A stretch of 64,000 bases of DNA, from assembly GCA_023091665.1 (NCBI GenBank), contig JALJCQ010000004.1, forward strand, positions 2,170,001 through 2,234,000, read 5' to 3'. Position 1 is the stretch's first letter; the number at the start of each line of letters is the position of its first letter. A model generated the notes under the pieces. The model saw only the letters and a list, made by a program, of their open reading frames with translations, did no database searches and was not told where the DNA came from. This document shows, piece after piece, positions 50,106 to 59,495 of this stretch. This DNA comes from Pythium myriotylum (lineage: Eukaryota; Oomycota; Peronosporomycetes; Pythiales; Pythiaceae). Made by a program: the position numbers and the translations under genes.

Positions 50106-53100
50106 TCAGAACAAGAGCGACGACGTGCTCGCGAGCGAGAGGTTGCGCCCCGCGAGCCCGCGCTGCAGCTGCTTCTTCTTGGAGCGGATCTCGACCAAGA
50201 ACGGCCGTGCCGTGGCCTCGTGTTGCTCGCTCTCTTCGTTGGGAGGAGTGATGGAGACGACGCCGTTGGCGTCGTTTGGAAGCGAGTTTGCGGACGGATC
50301 GACTGCCTCGTTGCTTTCGTCGCGAACGAGCGGCTCTTTCGGAAGAGACGGGAGCGATCTGATGCGCTGTTTGATTTCATCGGGCATCGACTGTGAACCT
50401 TCGGTCAACGGGATCTCGCAACACTCGAGCGATGGGGGGTCGTGTGGCGTCGGCTGCGCATCGGGCATCCATTTTCTAGCCGGCACCTGAAAGGAAGCCT
50501 GAAGTTCCAGGTTCTTCTTGACCGAGTTCGTGGTGGAAGGGGTCTTCTTCATGTATGTGAGCAGCTGAGCAAACGCGAGACACTTGGTCGTGTCGTCTCC
50601 TCGTTCGTAGTAGGATGCAGCTGTTGCGGTAGTTTGCCCCCCACCGCCACTCCCAGAACCGTGGTGGAGTTCTGATAGTCGCGTAAGTGTGTTGATGACG
50701 TTGATGGCCTCCCCAGTACCCATATTCATGCTGGTGAATGGCTCGTAGTCCACACTGCACAACTCCGATAGTATCTCGAAGCAGTAGCCAAGAATTTCTC
50801 CACCGATGGCGCTGTTGCTTGATGTGATAGTTTTGCTCTCGCTCACAGCAACGACAACGGGAAGTGCCCCGTCTTGGAGTAGCCTCTGGAGATGAGTTTG
50901 GCACTTCGACAGCACACACAGAGACGCGATGAGATTCCGTACGGTTATGATATCAGCCACCCCACCCGAAGCCGCGAGCTCCAACACCCGCACAATGGCT
51001 CGTGCGACACCGCGATGCAGTAACACAGGTTGATTTCCAGGTGCATTCACCATCTTGCGGATCGCGACAGACACGAGGTGGTAATGGCAGCGATGGAACA
51101 AAGTGCTGAACGAAAAGTGAATGACGAGATCTCCCGCTCGGTCATCGACCACCCTTGTCGTGTTCACTCGACCCGCCGCGAGATTGCAGGCCGCAACGGC
51201 ACAAGTCTCCTTCAAGTCATCTCGCTGAAGATAGATGTCGCTAAGGATTGCGACCATCCGCGCGTTTACGAGTGACGCCAGCACGTCTTGACCGTCCCTC
51301 GCGCAACTAAGGTTGTGGAGAACATAGCAACATAGCTTAACATCTATGGACTGGGCGACAGCACCGTTGAGAAGTGACAGTGTCGACGGCGAGGCCGCCA
51401 AGTGAGCGATTCCTGTCGTTGGGTATGGAAGTGGGAAGGGAAGGGCCATTGCCGGTACTTGGTGACGGAGGAAGTCGAGAATTTCTGGCCTGACAAGCTC
51501 ATGAAGCACACGCTGCTGACATGACAAATTGTACAGGATCCAAAGACACATGGTGAGGACATCGCCACTTCGAGCGTGGCGCTGGAAGACCTGGATCACG
51601 ATTCTCAAAATGTGGTCGACGTCAAGCTCAGCGATATCGATGGTGGTCGAGCCGGTAAGGTCATGAACTGTAAGCATGCAGTTCTTGACAAGCGCATCAT
51701 CCTCCATGGTGATGATCTGCTCCATCCACACAAACACACCATGCTTTAGGTGCTCAAGCGAGATGACGGCGTCGTTGGCGCTCGTGACTCGTAGCAGTAC
51801 CATTGCAGCGAGCTGTCTCATCTCGTCCGAGCTCTGCTTGCTTGCAAAGTACACGCCGAGATGCTTTTCGATGTCTTCGTTCACGAACGCCAGGCAAATT
51901 TTCTCGTTCGCCACAAGATTTGCGATCGTCTTGATCACGATGAGCGCGGTGGCCTGCTCACTTTCGCACCGTTGCAACAAATGGACGAGAGCTCTCGGGG
52001 CGCCGGCATCCAGAAACCGGCCGAGCATGTGGGGAACTGTGGCGAGGTTGCACAACGAAACGGCGCAAGCAGCTCTTGTGTCGCTCGAGTCGACGACTAC
52101 AAGCGATGCCAGCGCCCAGATCACCCCATGGTCAATCAAAGGCCGCCCACAGTTCTTAGCGACGAGACAGTTGGCGAGCGTCTTGATACACAGAGCCTTG
52201 ATGCTTGTACTGTCCGTGGACGAAACAAGCGCAAGCACCATGATGGCGTCAATCGCCCCGTGCTCGATCAGCTTAACTTCAAGGCCGATGAAAGAAGAGA
52301 CTCGGCACATAGTCATCATGAATAGCTCTTTGACATGATGGGTGTTGGTGATGTCGGCGAACTTTGCTGTTCGGGCGATGTATATCATCTCCTCAATGCC
52401 TTGCTCACGGACGAGCTGCTCGCAGCCCTCCTGGGACACTGCAAGAGAGTAGAACACGTATGCGCTATTGAGCACGATAGTTTCATCATTCATAGACGAG
52501 TCATTGGCGCGAGCGACGCGTCGCAGACTTCGAAGGAACCGATAGACCACGCCGTTCTTGACGAGCAAGCGATGATTTACCCGGTGTTGCGACAAAACTG
52601 CAATGAGTGCAACCGCGCTTCGTGCTGCAGCCGGGTCATCGCAAGTTGACGCGAGTGGCTTGTTGGAATCACAACTTTCGTTGTTCAACGCGCATAGAAG
52701 CTCCCAGATGATGTCCGACCCATGTGGGAACAAGTTCTTATGGTTCTCAACTGTACCGTCTCGAGCAAGCTGGAGAAGAGCCTGGATGGCATAGCCTCTC
52801 GCTGCTGGGAAAATCCGCGTCAACTGAACAAGCACTGGCACGAAGTCCCGCTCCAGCAACAGAGTGCTTGCATCAACTGAGGAGTCTTTGTCAGCCTCCA
52901 AGGTTCCGATACGGTAGACTACGGCCGCCGTAAGCTCTGCGACGCTTTCTTGCTGTGGTGCTATCGCGAGTCCTCGCAAGCAGTCAACGAGATCTGATGA
53001 TCGAGCCAGGAGAGGGAGACAATCGTCATTGCACGCAATGTTATAAATCGCACCAACGGCAAAGAGGCAAATGCGAGGCTGTGACGACTGTGTGAGGGTG

Positions 53101-54974
53101 ATGAGTTCGTCCAGGATCTCGGTGACATACTCGGCTGTCTCCTCGGGCGAGCTCGCAATGATAGACACCAGCGCACAGACCGCATTAGCTTTGATATTGT
53201 GGTCCGGGGTTCGGCTCATATCAAGAAGAAGGGGCATTGCATTATCCTCGAGGAGTTCGTGGTGCGTGAGCACACTATCGCAGAGATTTCGCACGATGCA
53301 CGAATCCAAGAATACGAGTGAAGATCGGGACTGGTGATTCAGTCGAATCGAAGCTGTGTGAATGAAAGTGCCTACAGGGACCCAGTTACACAACTTGATA
53401 CGGCTCCCTTCGTCTAACGATAAAAGTAATAGCACTAACAATGCCATCTCTTGGACGTCGTAGTTGGACACAATCAACATTTTCTCAAGCAATTTGCAGA
53501 ACCCTTGTGAAAGGATCTGTGCACGATTTGCTTTGGCGTCACAGAGCGACACGAGCGCCTGGAGCGCAAGAATTTGAATACTGCCAGACATGTACGGAAG
53601 CTGGGACGCCAGAAATCGAGGAATGTTCTCACCCAAGAGAGAGGCGTGGAACATCGGCAGTCGCGCCACATTATACACGGCCTTCATGAGATATCCAGAG
53701 GCGGCTGTATGGCCGTAGCTACTCTTCGTTGAAGTAATCAGAAGTTGCGAGTACGCGTCGACGAAGTGCTTGATTTTGCTGGCATCCGACGAGATGTTGA
53801 ACACAGCGAGGGCACAGATCCGCTTGGTCTCAGAGTCAGTCGTCCCGATGAGGCGCACCAAGCATCGATCAATGCCTTCGAAGAGCATAGGCTCCACCAG
53901 ACTGCCGTCTTCGCACAGATGGCACAGTGCAGCCGCGAGATCTTGGCGAGCCTTCCCAGTCGCACTCCTGGCGAGCAACTTAATTGTGACCACGGCGCCG
54001 CTCGAGACCATCGCCTTGCGCGCTGATGGAACCTGGGCTAGATACCACAATGAGCGACAGCAATGGCTTTGTGTCGCAGCGTCTGGAAGCGAACTGAGCG
54101 CGATGACGGAGGCGATGATACCATCGGCGAGTAACTTGTCGACGCCACCTGACGAGTCCTCGTCTTCTTTGTTTGGCAATGAGCTGTCATCTGATCGAGC
54201 GTTGTTTAATGAGGAAGCTTCTTTGGTAGCGATTCCCTGGATCCGGGCAAAGATCATCTCTTCGAATGTCCGCGCGCATCGCCGCTTCCTCACAATGTAT
54301 GAACCGTCATCGTTCTTCGCAATACTCGATCCAGTTGTCAAAGACTCTTCTTCTCGTGGGTTCGAACCAGCCACAACGGTAGAGATCGGGTCACGGCGAT
54401 ACTTCCGCAGGAGATGAGAAGACGACAGAGGGCGTGGCTTGCGTGCCTTAGTAGCGATATCACTCTCAGTTGAATGGGGTATCACTTCATCACGAATAGA
54501 AGATCCTTTCGATAAGGGAGGGTGATGTTGGGTCAACGTAGGTGACCGCTGGGGTAATAACGGCTGTGAGCTGCTACCATTCGCTCGCTTGTCGACCTTG
54601 CTGGTCTGGGTGTGCTTTGGTCGAGGCATGGTTCCGGTTGTAGATGGTCTTACAGACACAGTCTGCTGAAATCGAGATGAGTATAAGAATCCATCAACAG
54701 TTGCCTGCTTGGACGAGAACACGAACTCGCTCTCACTTCGTCTCAAGGCCTGGTGGATGCGACTATGTGTGGAAGATGCCGTCAGGGGGCGGCGCAGAGG
54801 CGATGCCACACCTTCTATTCGCTTGAGAGAATGGTTATGTTTCAGTAGGGCGCGTGAGGACATTTTGTCGAGCCGCGGTGGCAGTCCACGCTGCGAGCCA
54901 CTGGCGATGAGCTTGCGGATGCTGGCGGGGCTTTCGCCTCGAGCATCTTCGACTCGGGCATCGTCGACTGCCAT
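50106..54974 (-). CDS. Large armadillo-repeat protein
   Basis: 1622 aa in one exon. Residues ~1-250 are basic, Ser-rich and disordered. From ~270 to ~1430 runs an array of about 42-residue helical repeats of ARM type; typical units contain GxxxxLVRLL-like and ALxNLS/ALCNLA motifs, such as ALAVFNISSDASKIKHF, AVSLCNLATVPHMLGRFLDAG, LWYLAQVPSARKAMVSSGAV and VLHNLSCARDGQDVLASLV. The C-terminal ~190 residues are disordered and end in a basic/Ser cluster. Such arrays act as protein-binding scaffolds; several ARM proteins of flagellated protists are axonemal or centrosomal, but nothing here proves this. The start at 54974 is the first ATG of the frame. The promoter is shared with the divergent gene at 55222 (247 bp). 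No catalytic motif is seen. Confidence 0.85.
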   Translation of the reverse strand: MAVDDARVEDARGESPASIRKLIASGSQRGLPPRLDKMSSRALLKHNHSLKRIEGVASPLRRPLTASSTHSRIHQALRRSESEFVFSSKQATVDGFLYSSRFQQTVSVRPSTTGTMPRPKHTQTSKVDKRANGSSSQPLLPQRSPTLTQHHPPLSKGSSIRDEVIPHSTESDIATKARKPRPLSSSHLLRKYRRDPISTVVAGSNPREEESLTTGSSIAKNDDGSYIVRKRRCARTFEEMIFARIQGIATKEASSLNNARSDDSSLPNKEDEDSSGGVDKLLADGIIASVIALSSLPDAATQSHCCRSLWYLAQVPSARKAMVSSGAVVTIKLLARSATGKARQDLAAALCHLCEDGSLVEPMLFEGIDRCLVRLIGTTDSETKRICALAVFNISSDASKIKHFVDAYSQLLITSTKSSYGHTAASGYLMKAVYNVARLPMFHASLLGENIPRFLASQLPYMSGSIQILALQALVSLCDAKANRAQILSQGFCKLLEKMLIVSNYDVQEMALLVLLLLSLDEGSRIKLCNWVPVGTFIHTASIRLNHQSRSSLVFLDSCIVRNLCDSVLTHHELLEDNAMPLLLDMSRTPDHNIKANAVCALVSIIASSPEETAEYVTEILDELITLTQSSQPRICLFAVGAIYNIACNDDCLPLLARSSDLVDCLRGLAIAPQQESVAELTAAVVYRIGTLEADKDSSVDASTLLLERDFVPVLVQLTRIFPAARGYAIQALLQLARDGTVENHKNLFPHGSDIIWELLCALNNESCDSNKPLASTCDDPAAARSAVALIAVLSQHRVNHRLLVKNGVVYRFLRSLRRVARANDSSMNDETIVLNSAYVFYSLAVSQEGCEQLVREQGIEEMIYIARTAKFADITNTHHVKELFMMTMCRVSSFIGLEVKLIEHGAIDAIMVLALVSSTDSTSIKALCIKTLANCLVAKNCGRPLIDHGVIWALASLVVVDSSDTRAACAVSLCNLATVPHMLGRFLDAGAPRALVHLLQRCESEQATALIVIKTIANLVANEKICLAFVNEDIEKHLGVYFASKQSSDEMRQLAAMVLLRVTSANDAVISLEHLKHGVFVWMEQIITMEDDALVKNCMLTVHDLTGSTTIDIAELDVDHILRIVIQVFQRHARSGDVLTMCLWILYNLSCQQRVLHELVRPEILDFLRHQVPAMALPFPLPYPTTGIAHLAASPSTLSLLNGAVAQSIDVKLCCYVLHNLSCARDGQDVLASLVNARMVAILSDIYLQRDDLKETCAVAACNLAAGRVNTTRVVDDRAGDLVIHFSFSTLFHRCHYHLVSVAIRKMVNAPGNQPVLLHRGVARAIVRVLELAASGGVADIITVRNLIASLCVLSKCQTHLQRLLQDGALPVVVAVSESKTITSSNSAIGGEILGYCFEILSELCSVDYEPFTSMNMGTGEAINVINTLTRLSELHHGSGSGGGGQTTATAASYYERGDDTTKCLAFAQLLTYMKKTPSTTNSVKKNLELQASFQVPARKWMPDAQPTPHDPPSLECCEIPLTEGSQSMPDEIKQRIRSLPSLPKEPLVRDESNEAVDPSANSLPNDANGVVSITPPNEESEQHEATARPFLVEIRSKKKQLQRGLAGRNLSLASTSSLLF

Positions 54975-55221
54975 ATGCTGCGACGCAAAAGACTGGCGCT
55001 TTCTCCAGCGTCCTGCTCGTCATTTGGTGCCAGCCCCGTGGATCGTGGTCGCCTATTCTTGGTGGCCACTGACTGTAGCCATTTCGCCACACGTCGCAGA
55101 AGGGTACACCTGGGTTACACGAATTCCTACCGTATTGGGGAAATATCTGCACTCTGGATAAACCTAGTATATTCTGGTGTATTACGGGGCTTCCAGGCGC
55201 CAATCTCATGGGCATTTGGAA
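54975..55221. promoter_or_regulatory. Divergent promoter region, ARM protein / unidentified 1408-aa protein
   Basis: 247 bp between two divergent ATGs. No core element could be assigned. The first ATG on the plus strand at 55208 is out of frame with the long gene and overlaps its start. Confidence 0.35.
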
Positions 55222-58200
55222 ATGGCTCTCGCGACGGCCCGAGCCTCGCTCGAGCCCGCCGTCGCCGCGCTCTTCTCGGCGCCGTCGAGCGAGGCCGACA
55301 GCCCCGCCGACTGCGCGCGCTGCGGCCGTGCGCTCGGCCCGCCCGCGGCGTGGCGGGCGCTGCGCGACGTCCCCGTCTGCTGGCGGTGGGTGCTCGCCAA
55401 GTGGCGCGTGCTGGCCGACTCCAAGGCGCCGCTGCGCCGAGCCTCGCGCTCACGAGCCGCAATTGAGTCCCGAGCGTCCAGTATGGCGAGACTGTGCTCG
55501 GCTCTGTACCAGTGCGGAATCGTCGCGAGCGAAGACAGCGACGACAGCGAGGTCCTCACGGCGATGGTCCAGGCTGCGACCGCCGACGGCTTGTCGATGG
55601 ATGTGGTGACTCGCGTCCTGTGCAGCCGTGCGCTTGCGGTGCGAGTGCGCGTAAAGCTTTTCCAATGCGCTGTCTCAGGGGCATGCGCAATGGACGCTAA
55701 TTGGGTCGCGGAGGCAGCGACAGCACTGCAGGAAGAACTGCGGCAGGCGTCCGTCGATCCCAACGCGCGTGCACCATTAGATGTGAAGAAATCGAGGAAG
55801 CGGCGACGAAATGCCACAGCTGAAGACTCCACTTCCGCTTCGTGCGAGCGCTGTGATGAAGATGGAAGGTCGAAAGTTTCCGCGAGAGAATCGGCCGTCC
55901 GAGCGCTATCCAAGTGGGTGGCCACTCACGAAGCTGACACGGAGGCCTCTGCGCTGGAGGCTGTTCGAGGTTTGATCCGCGTTCTCAATGCGCCCGACCT
56001 GTGCAAGTTTTATCAACGTATGTCTGCGTCAAGGAGAACCGATCGCTTATGTGGTTTCGCGAGAAAAACAGCCAGATCGCACAAAACGACATTCCTGTGG
56101 GAAGACTGTGACAAAGTCGTGGATGAGCTTTGTACCGCAGAATCGGCTTCTATGTGGCTGCTCATGTGGCGGCGTGAGCGCCGCCGTATTGACGCAGCGG
56201 GCTCAAAGGAGTCTCCTAGCGAACTAGTCAAGGTTTGCGCAATTGCGGATCAGTTCGTGTATTCGACGACACCAAGTAGAGGTAAGACCACAAGCGAGGT
56301 TCCAACCATGGGGTTGCGAATCATCCGAGCTGTTCTTACTCACAGTACTCGCCATCTCGTCTCAACCTTACAATCAATATCCGAGGCAAGCGCTGCTTCA
56401 CCATTAGAGGCAAACGTTCGATTCAACAAGCGGCATCTCTTCATCGGTTATGCTCGGTTTCTTCTCGCGAATTGCGGTGCTATGACGATCGGGTCGCCTG
56501 AAAGCAGAGATCAGTCGAACTTGCACTCGAGACAGGTGACATTTCATGGTAATAAGCTGACTGAGCTGTTAGAGGGTCTGCAGTCCGTCTACAGCGTCGT
56601 GTGCGGCCAAGCAGCCCTCACAGATATGTCGTGTGCGGGTGCTTTTGAGCTCTTCGATCTTTGGTTTGAAGTCTTTCACAGACTATCCACAGACTGTGTT
56701 GACCATTCACCACTTTGGTCGGCATTTTTGGATTCTGTGGCTCAGTGTTGTGAGGAGCTGAAGGCTCGCTCCTCTCCACTCGTCCGTTGTTTTGAAGCGT
56801 TCAGTGCCGAAGTCATTGTGCGAATCATTGCTTCGAATGGTGCTCGGTTGAGTTCTCCTTTGGGTTCGACGGTGATTCTTGTCCCTGAAGCAGAAGCTTG
56901 CATGGACACATTGCAGACACTGATCTCTATGATCTTGGGTGCTTGGGCGAGCTCCAATGCTGTCATTACGATTCTGTATCGACTTTGTGGATCATTAGCA
57001 GGAGGGCCCGACAGCAACTTCAGTCGCCTCGGAAGCAGTATCCGCCGAATTTTCCTCCCGGCTTTACGAGCGTTCCTTGGTGAATCAGCCGATCACTCAC
57101 TCTCCATTCTTATCTGCGCTGTGTTCTCCAGGGTTCAAGGCCAGATGACAACCCCGATCCTCTCGCGGGCATTGGTTCAGTTGCTTTTTGAATGGGATTT
57201 GTACTGCGAAACCCAGAGCAGAGACGCAGTAAAAGGATCAACTCCAGAAAGTTGTGAACGCCGCAGTGGTATGAAATTAGCTGTTGATCTTGGTGTTTGG
57301 CAAGAGCTTATCCAATACTACAACTCGAAGCCGAACAAGATGTCAGGCGAAACCGCGGATTTCCAGAACTACACGATCGAGCTGCTTCGAAGCGTCAATC
57401 CCTCTACCTGTCCGGCTCAGCTAGAAGGAGCTTTGTTCAGTGTCCTCGCCGCGGGGAGCATCAATGCTCCCCAGCACGCTCCGATTGCTCGTCACTCTCT
57501 CATTCACCACTCTGATTCGACAATTGACCGATTCATTCGGATGTTCGATACCCTACCCGATAGCCATTTATGTGGTGAACTTGTGGCACACTTGAAATGT
57601 GAGAGCAAATTGGAAGATCTTGTTCTTACTTTGCACCGATGGCTTGAAATCATTGCTGTGAAGCCAGGTGTTCTACCTATCGAAACGCAGAACAAACTCG
57701 TTCTATTTACGAACCGGATCGCCTTCTGGGGTGGCTCGGAATGTAACATCCTGAGAACGGTGCTTGTTCCAGTCGATCCGACACTTATATCGGCAGTGCA
57801 ACTCTACGCAAGACCTCATAGTGTTTCTCCGTCTCTATCGCAGACACCCGCGGTATCCATCGTTCGATTGACCGTGATGATTCGATCCTACCTAGCACGA
57901 AGTGTCCCTCCTGACCTCGTTGGCCTCACCGCAGTTCTTGCATCAGCGATAATGAGCAGTGCGAGTGCGTCCTCAAGAGATGGACTCCTCAAACTCGTCC
58001 ACGGGTTCGCGAATTTTCTGATCATACCGGTATTGCAGGGGATCGTGCGCGACTCACTCCTGCAAATCGGAGACAGGTCAAACTCCCGTAATGCGAGGAA
58101 TGCACTGGCACTCATCAAACAAATGGCGAAGCCACTCGCAATCTCGATATCATGCGATGTTTTCTCTGTGACGACTGGTGAGCTCTGCATCGCCTCCTTT

Positions 58201-59448
58201 CTTCATGTTGCACTGATACCATCCGATGCAAGCCACAGAAGCAAGAATCCGATATTCGCGTTGCTCGAGTGTATCGAATTCCTTCTCTGTTCCGGTGAGG
58301 GCAACGAAAGTGTGGGTCACGGAGATTGCAGGCCGCCAATTGGACTGCGGAATGCATACGCACTCGCTGCGACATTCTCTAGTGTGGATCTAGCGTTGTC
58401 GATCATTGGAATCGATTCTCCACTTCGCCAAAATGTGGCGCGAATACACGATGGCCTCCTGTCAGTCGTAGAACTTCCGGATGGCCATGGTGTGACAGAA
58501 AGTATTCATAAGGGCCAGCGCCTCATAGTAATCTCTCAGAAGGCCCAAGAACCTTCGCCCTCCACCAGTATTCAAGACCTCCCCTCCGGGATATTGCACG
58601 TTTCGGATCGCGACGGGTCGGCTTATATCGATGAATGGCGAATATTAGATGAAGGGATGGAATATGTCAGCGCTACGTTTGGTTCGGATGTCTTTCGAGA
58701 ACCTTTTCGTCTCTTCTTGCCGTTTTCGTCGTGGCTGAGGAGTGTATTCAAGCTACCATGTTTCGGTGATCCAGCTATGATGGAAACCGAAGCTGTCAAC
58801 GTGTTGGAGATTGTGTTCAGTGAGATGGTTTTGCATTTCTATTTACCAATTGAGTTTTCTGAGAACGGAGCTGCCCTCACGACTGAGTGGCTATCTGTAT
58901 GGATCGATGAAAGCCTCAAACGAGAAAGCACCATTCGCCTGCTCCGATCTCAGCGAACCATTCTCCTCGAACAAGTTTCTTCAAGTAATCCATGGTCTCA
59001 TCTGCTCCGTTGCACTCAAAGTCTGATCACGCACGGGGACAGCGGTCGGCGCATCATGCACGACATCTCCCAGGTGCTTGATTTCGTCACTCTTTGCTCA
59101 ACACAACCTGTTGATCCGATGGGATTCAGTTCGATGGCGGATGATGTCGTCTATGCATTGGAGAAGAGCAACCATCTCATCGGTGCGGCTGATCCCACGA
59201 ACACCATCGAGGCCATGGCTACACTTCTTGAAGTATTTGTAATCATTGCTATGAGTTCCATAGCGGTGTCGCCAGAAATGTCCTTGCTCGACGATGTCAA
59301 GCGCGTGGGGGGACACATCAAGAGCCTTCTAGTATCATCCGAGTCAACTCGGGGCTGGTGGGCAGCTCAGATATCAGGATGGAAGCGTCTGCATTCGCAC
59401 CGTTGTCGCAGACTCGGAGCGCAAGTTCTCAGCGCACTATCCCTCTAA
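55222..59448 (+). CDS. Large alpha-helical protein of unknown family
   Basis: 1408 aa in one exon from the first in-frame ATG at 55222 (upstream the frame has only a GTG at 55177). I do not recognise it. The first 80 residues are Ala/Arg-rich, with CARCGRALG as a half zinc-knuckle-like motif and a Trp-rich segment WRALRDVPVCWRWVLAKWR. A basic stretch KKSRKRRRNA near residue 195 could be a nuclear signal. The remainder looks like a HEAT-like helical solenoid: amphipathic helices with regularly placed Leu, Ala and Phe, no coiled coil and no membrane segment. A large DNA-repair or nuclear scaffold of the Fanconi type (FANCI/FANCA-like size) is one possibility, but no diagnostic motif was found. 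The stop is 47 bp from the convergent kinase stop. Confidence 0.8.
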   Translation: MALATARASLEPAVAALFSAPSSEADSPADCARCGRALGPPAAWRALRDVPVCWRWVLAKWRVLADSKAPLRRASRSRAAIESRASSMARLCSALYQCGIVASEDSDDSEVLTAMVQAATADGLSMDVVTRVLCSRALAVRVRVKLFQCAVSGACAMDANWVAEAATALQEELRQASVDPNARAPLDVKKSRKRRRNATAEDSTSASCERCDEDGRSKVSARESAVRALSKWVATHEADTEASALEAVRGLIRVLNAPDLCKFYQRMSASRRTDRLCGFARKTARSHKTTFLWEDCDKVVDELCTAESASMWLLMWRRERRRIDAAGSKESPSELVKVCAIADQFVYSTTPSRGKTTSEVPTMGLRIIRAVLTHSTRHLVSTLQSISEASAASPLEANVRFNKRHLFIGYARFLLANCGAMTIGSPESRDQSNLHSRQVTFHGNKLTELLEGLQSVYSVVCGQAALTDMSCAGAFELFDLWFEVFHRLSTDCVDHSPLWSAFLDSVAQCCEELKARSSPLVRCFEAFSAEVIVRIIASNGARLSSPLGSTVILVPEAEACMDTLQTLISMILGAWASSNAVITILYRLCGSLAGGPDSNFSRLGSSIRRIFLPALRAFLGESADHSLSILICAVFSRVQGQMTTPILSRALVQLLFEWDLYCETQSRDAVKGSTPESCERRSGMKLAVDLGVWQELIQYYNSKPNKMSGETADFQNYTIELLRSVNPSTCPAQLEGALFSVLAAGSINAPQHAPIARHSLIHHSDSTIDRFIRMFDTLPDSHLCGELVAHLKCESKLEDLVLTLHRWLEIIAVKPGVLPIETQNKLVLFTNRIAFWGGSECNILRTVLVPVDPTLISAVQLYARPHSVSPSLSQTPAVSIVRLTVMIRSYLARSVPPDLVGLTAVLASAIMSSASASSRDGLLKLVHGFANFLIIPVLQGIVRDSLLQIGDRSNSRNARNALALIKQMAKPLAISISCDVFSVTTGELCIASFLHVALIPSDASHRSKNPIFALLECIEFLLCSGEGNESVGHGDCRPPIGLRNAYALAATFSSVDLALSIIGIDSPLRQNVARIHDGLLSVVELPDGHGVTESIHKGQRLIVISQKAQEPSPSTSIQDLPSGILHVSDRDGSAYIDEWRILDEGMEYVSATFGSDVFREPFRLFLPFSSWLRSVFKLPCFGDPAMMETEAVNVLEIVFSEMVLHFYLPIEFSENGAALTTEWLSVWIDESLKRESTIRLLRSQRTILLEQVSSSNPWSHLLRCTQSLITHGDSGRRIMHDISQVLDFVTLCSTQPVDPMGFSSMADDVVYALEKSNHLIGAADPTNTIEAMATLLEVFVIIAMSSIAVSPEMSLLDDVKRVGGHIKSLLVSSESTRGWWAAQISGWKRLHSHRCRRLGAQVLSALSL

Positions 59449-59495
59449 AGCGCGAAGCAGTTGCGACCCTCTTGACGCATTCCACTCGCGAATTG

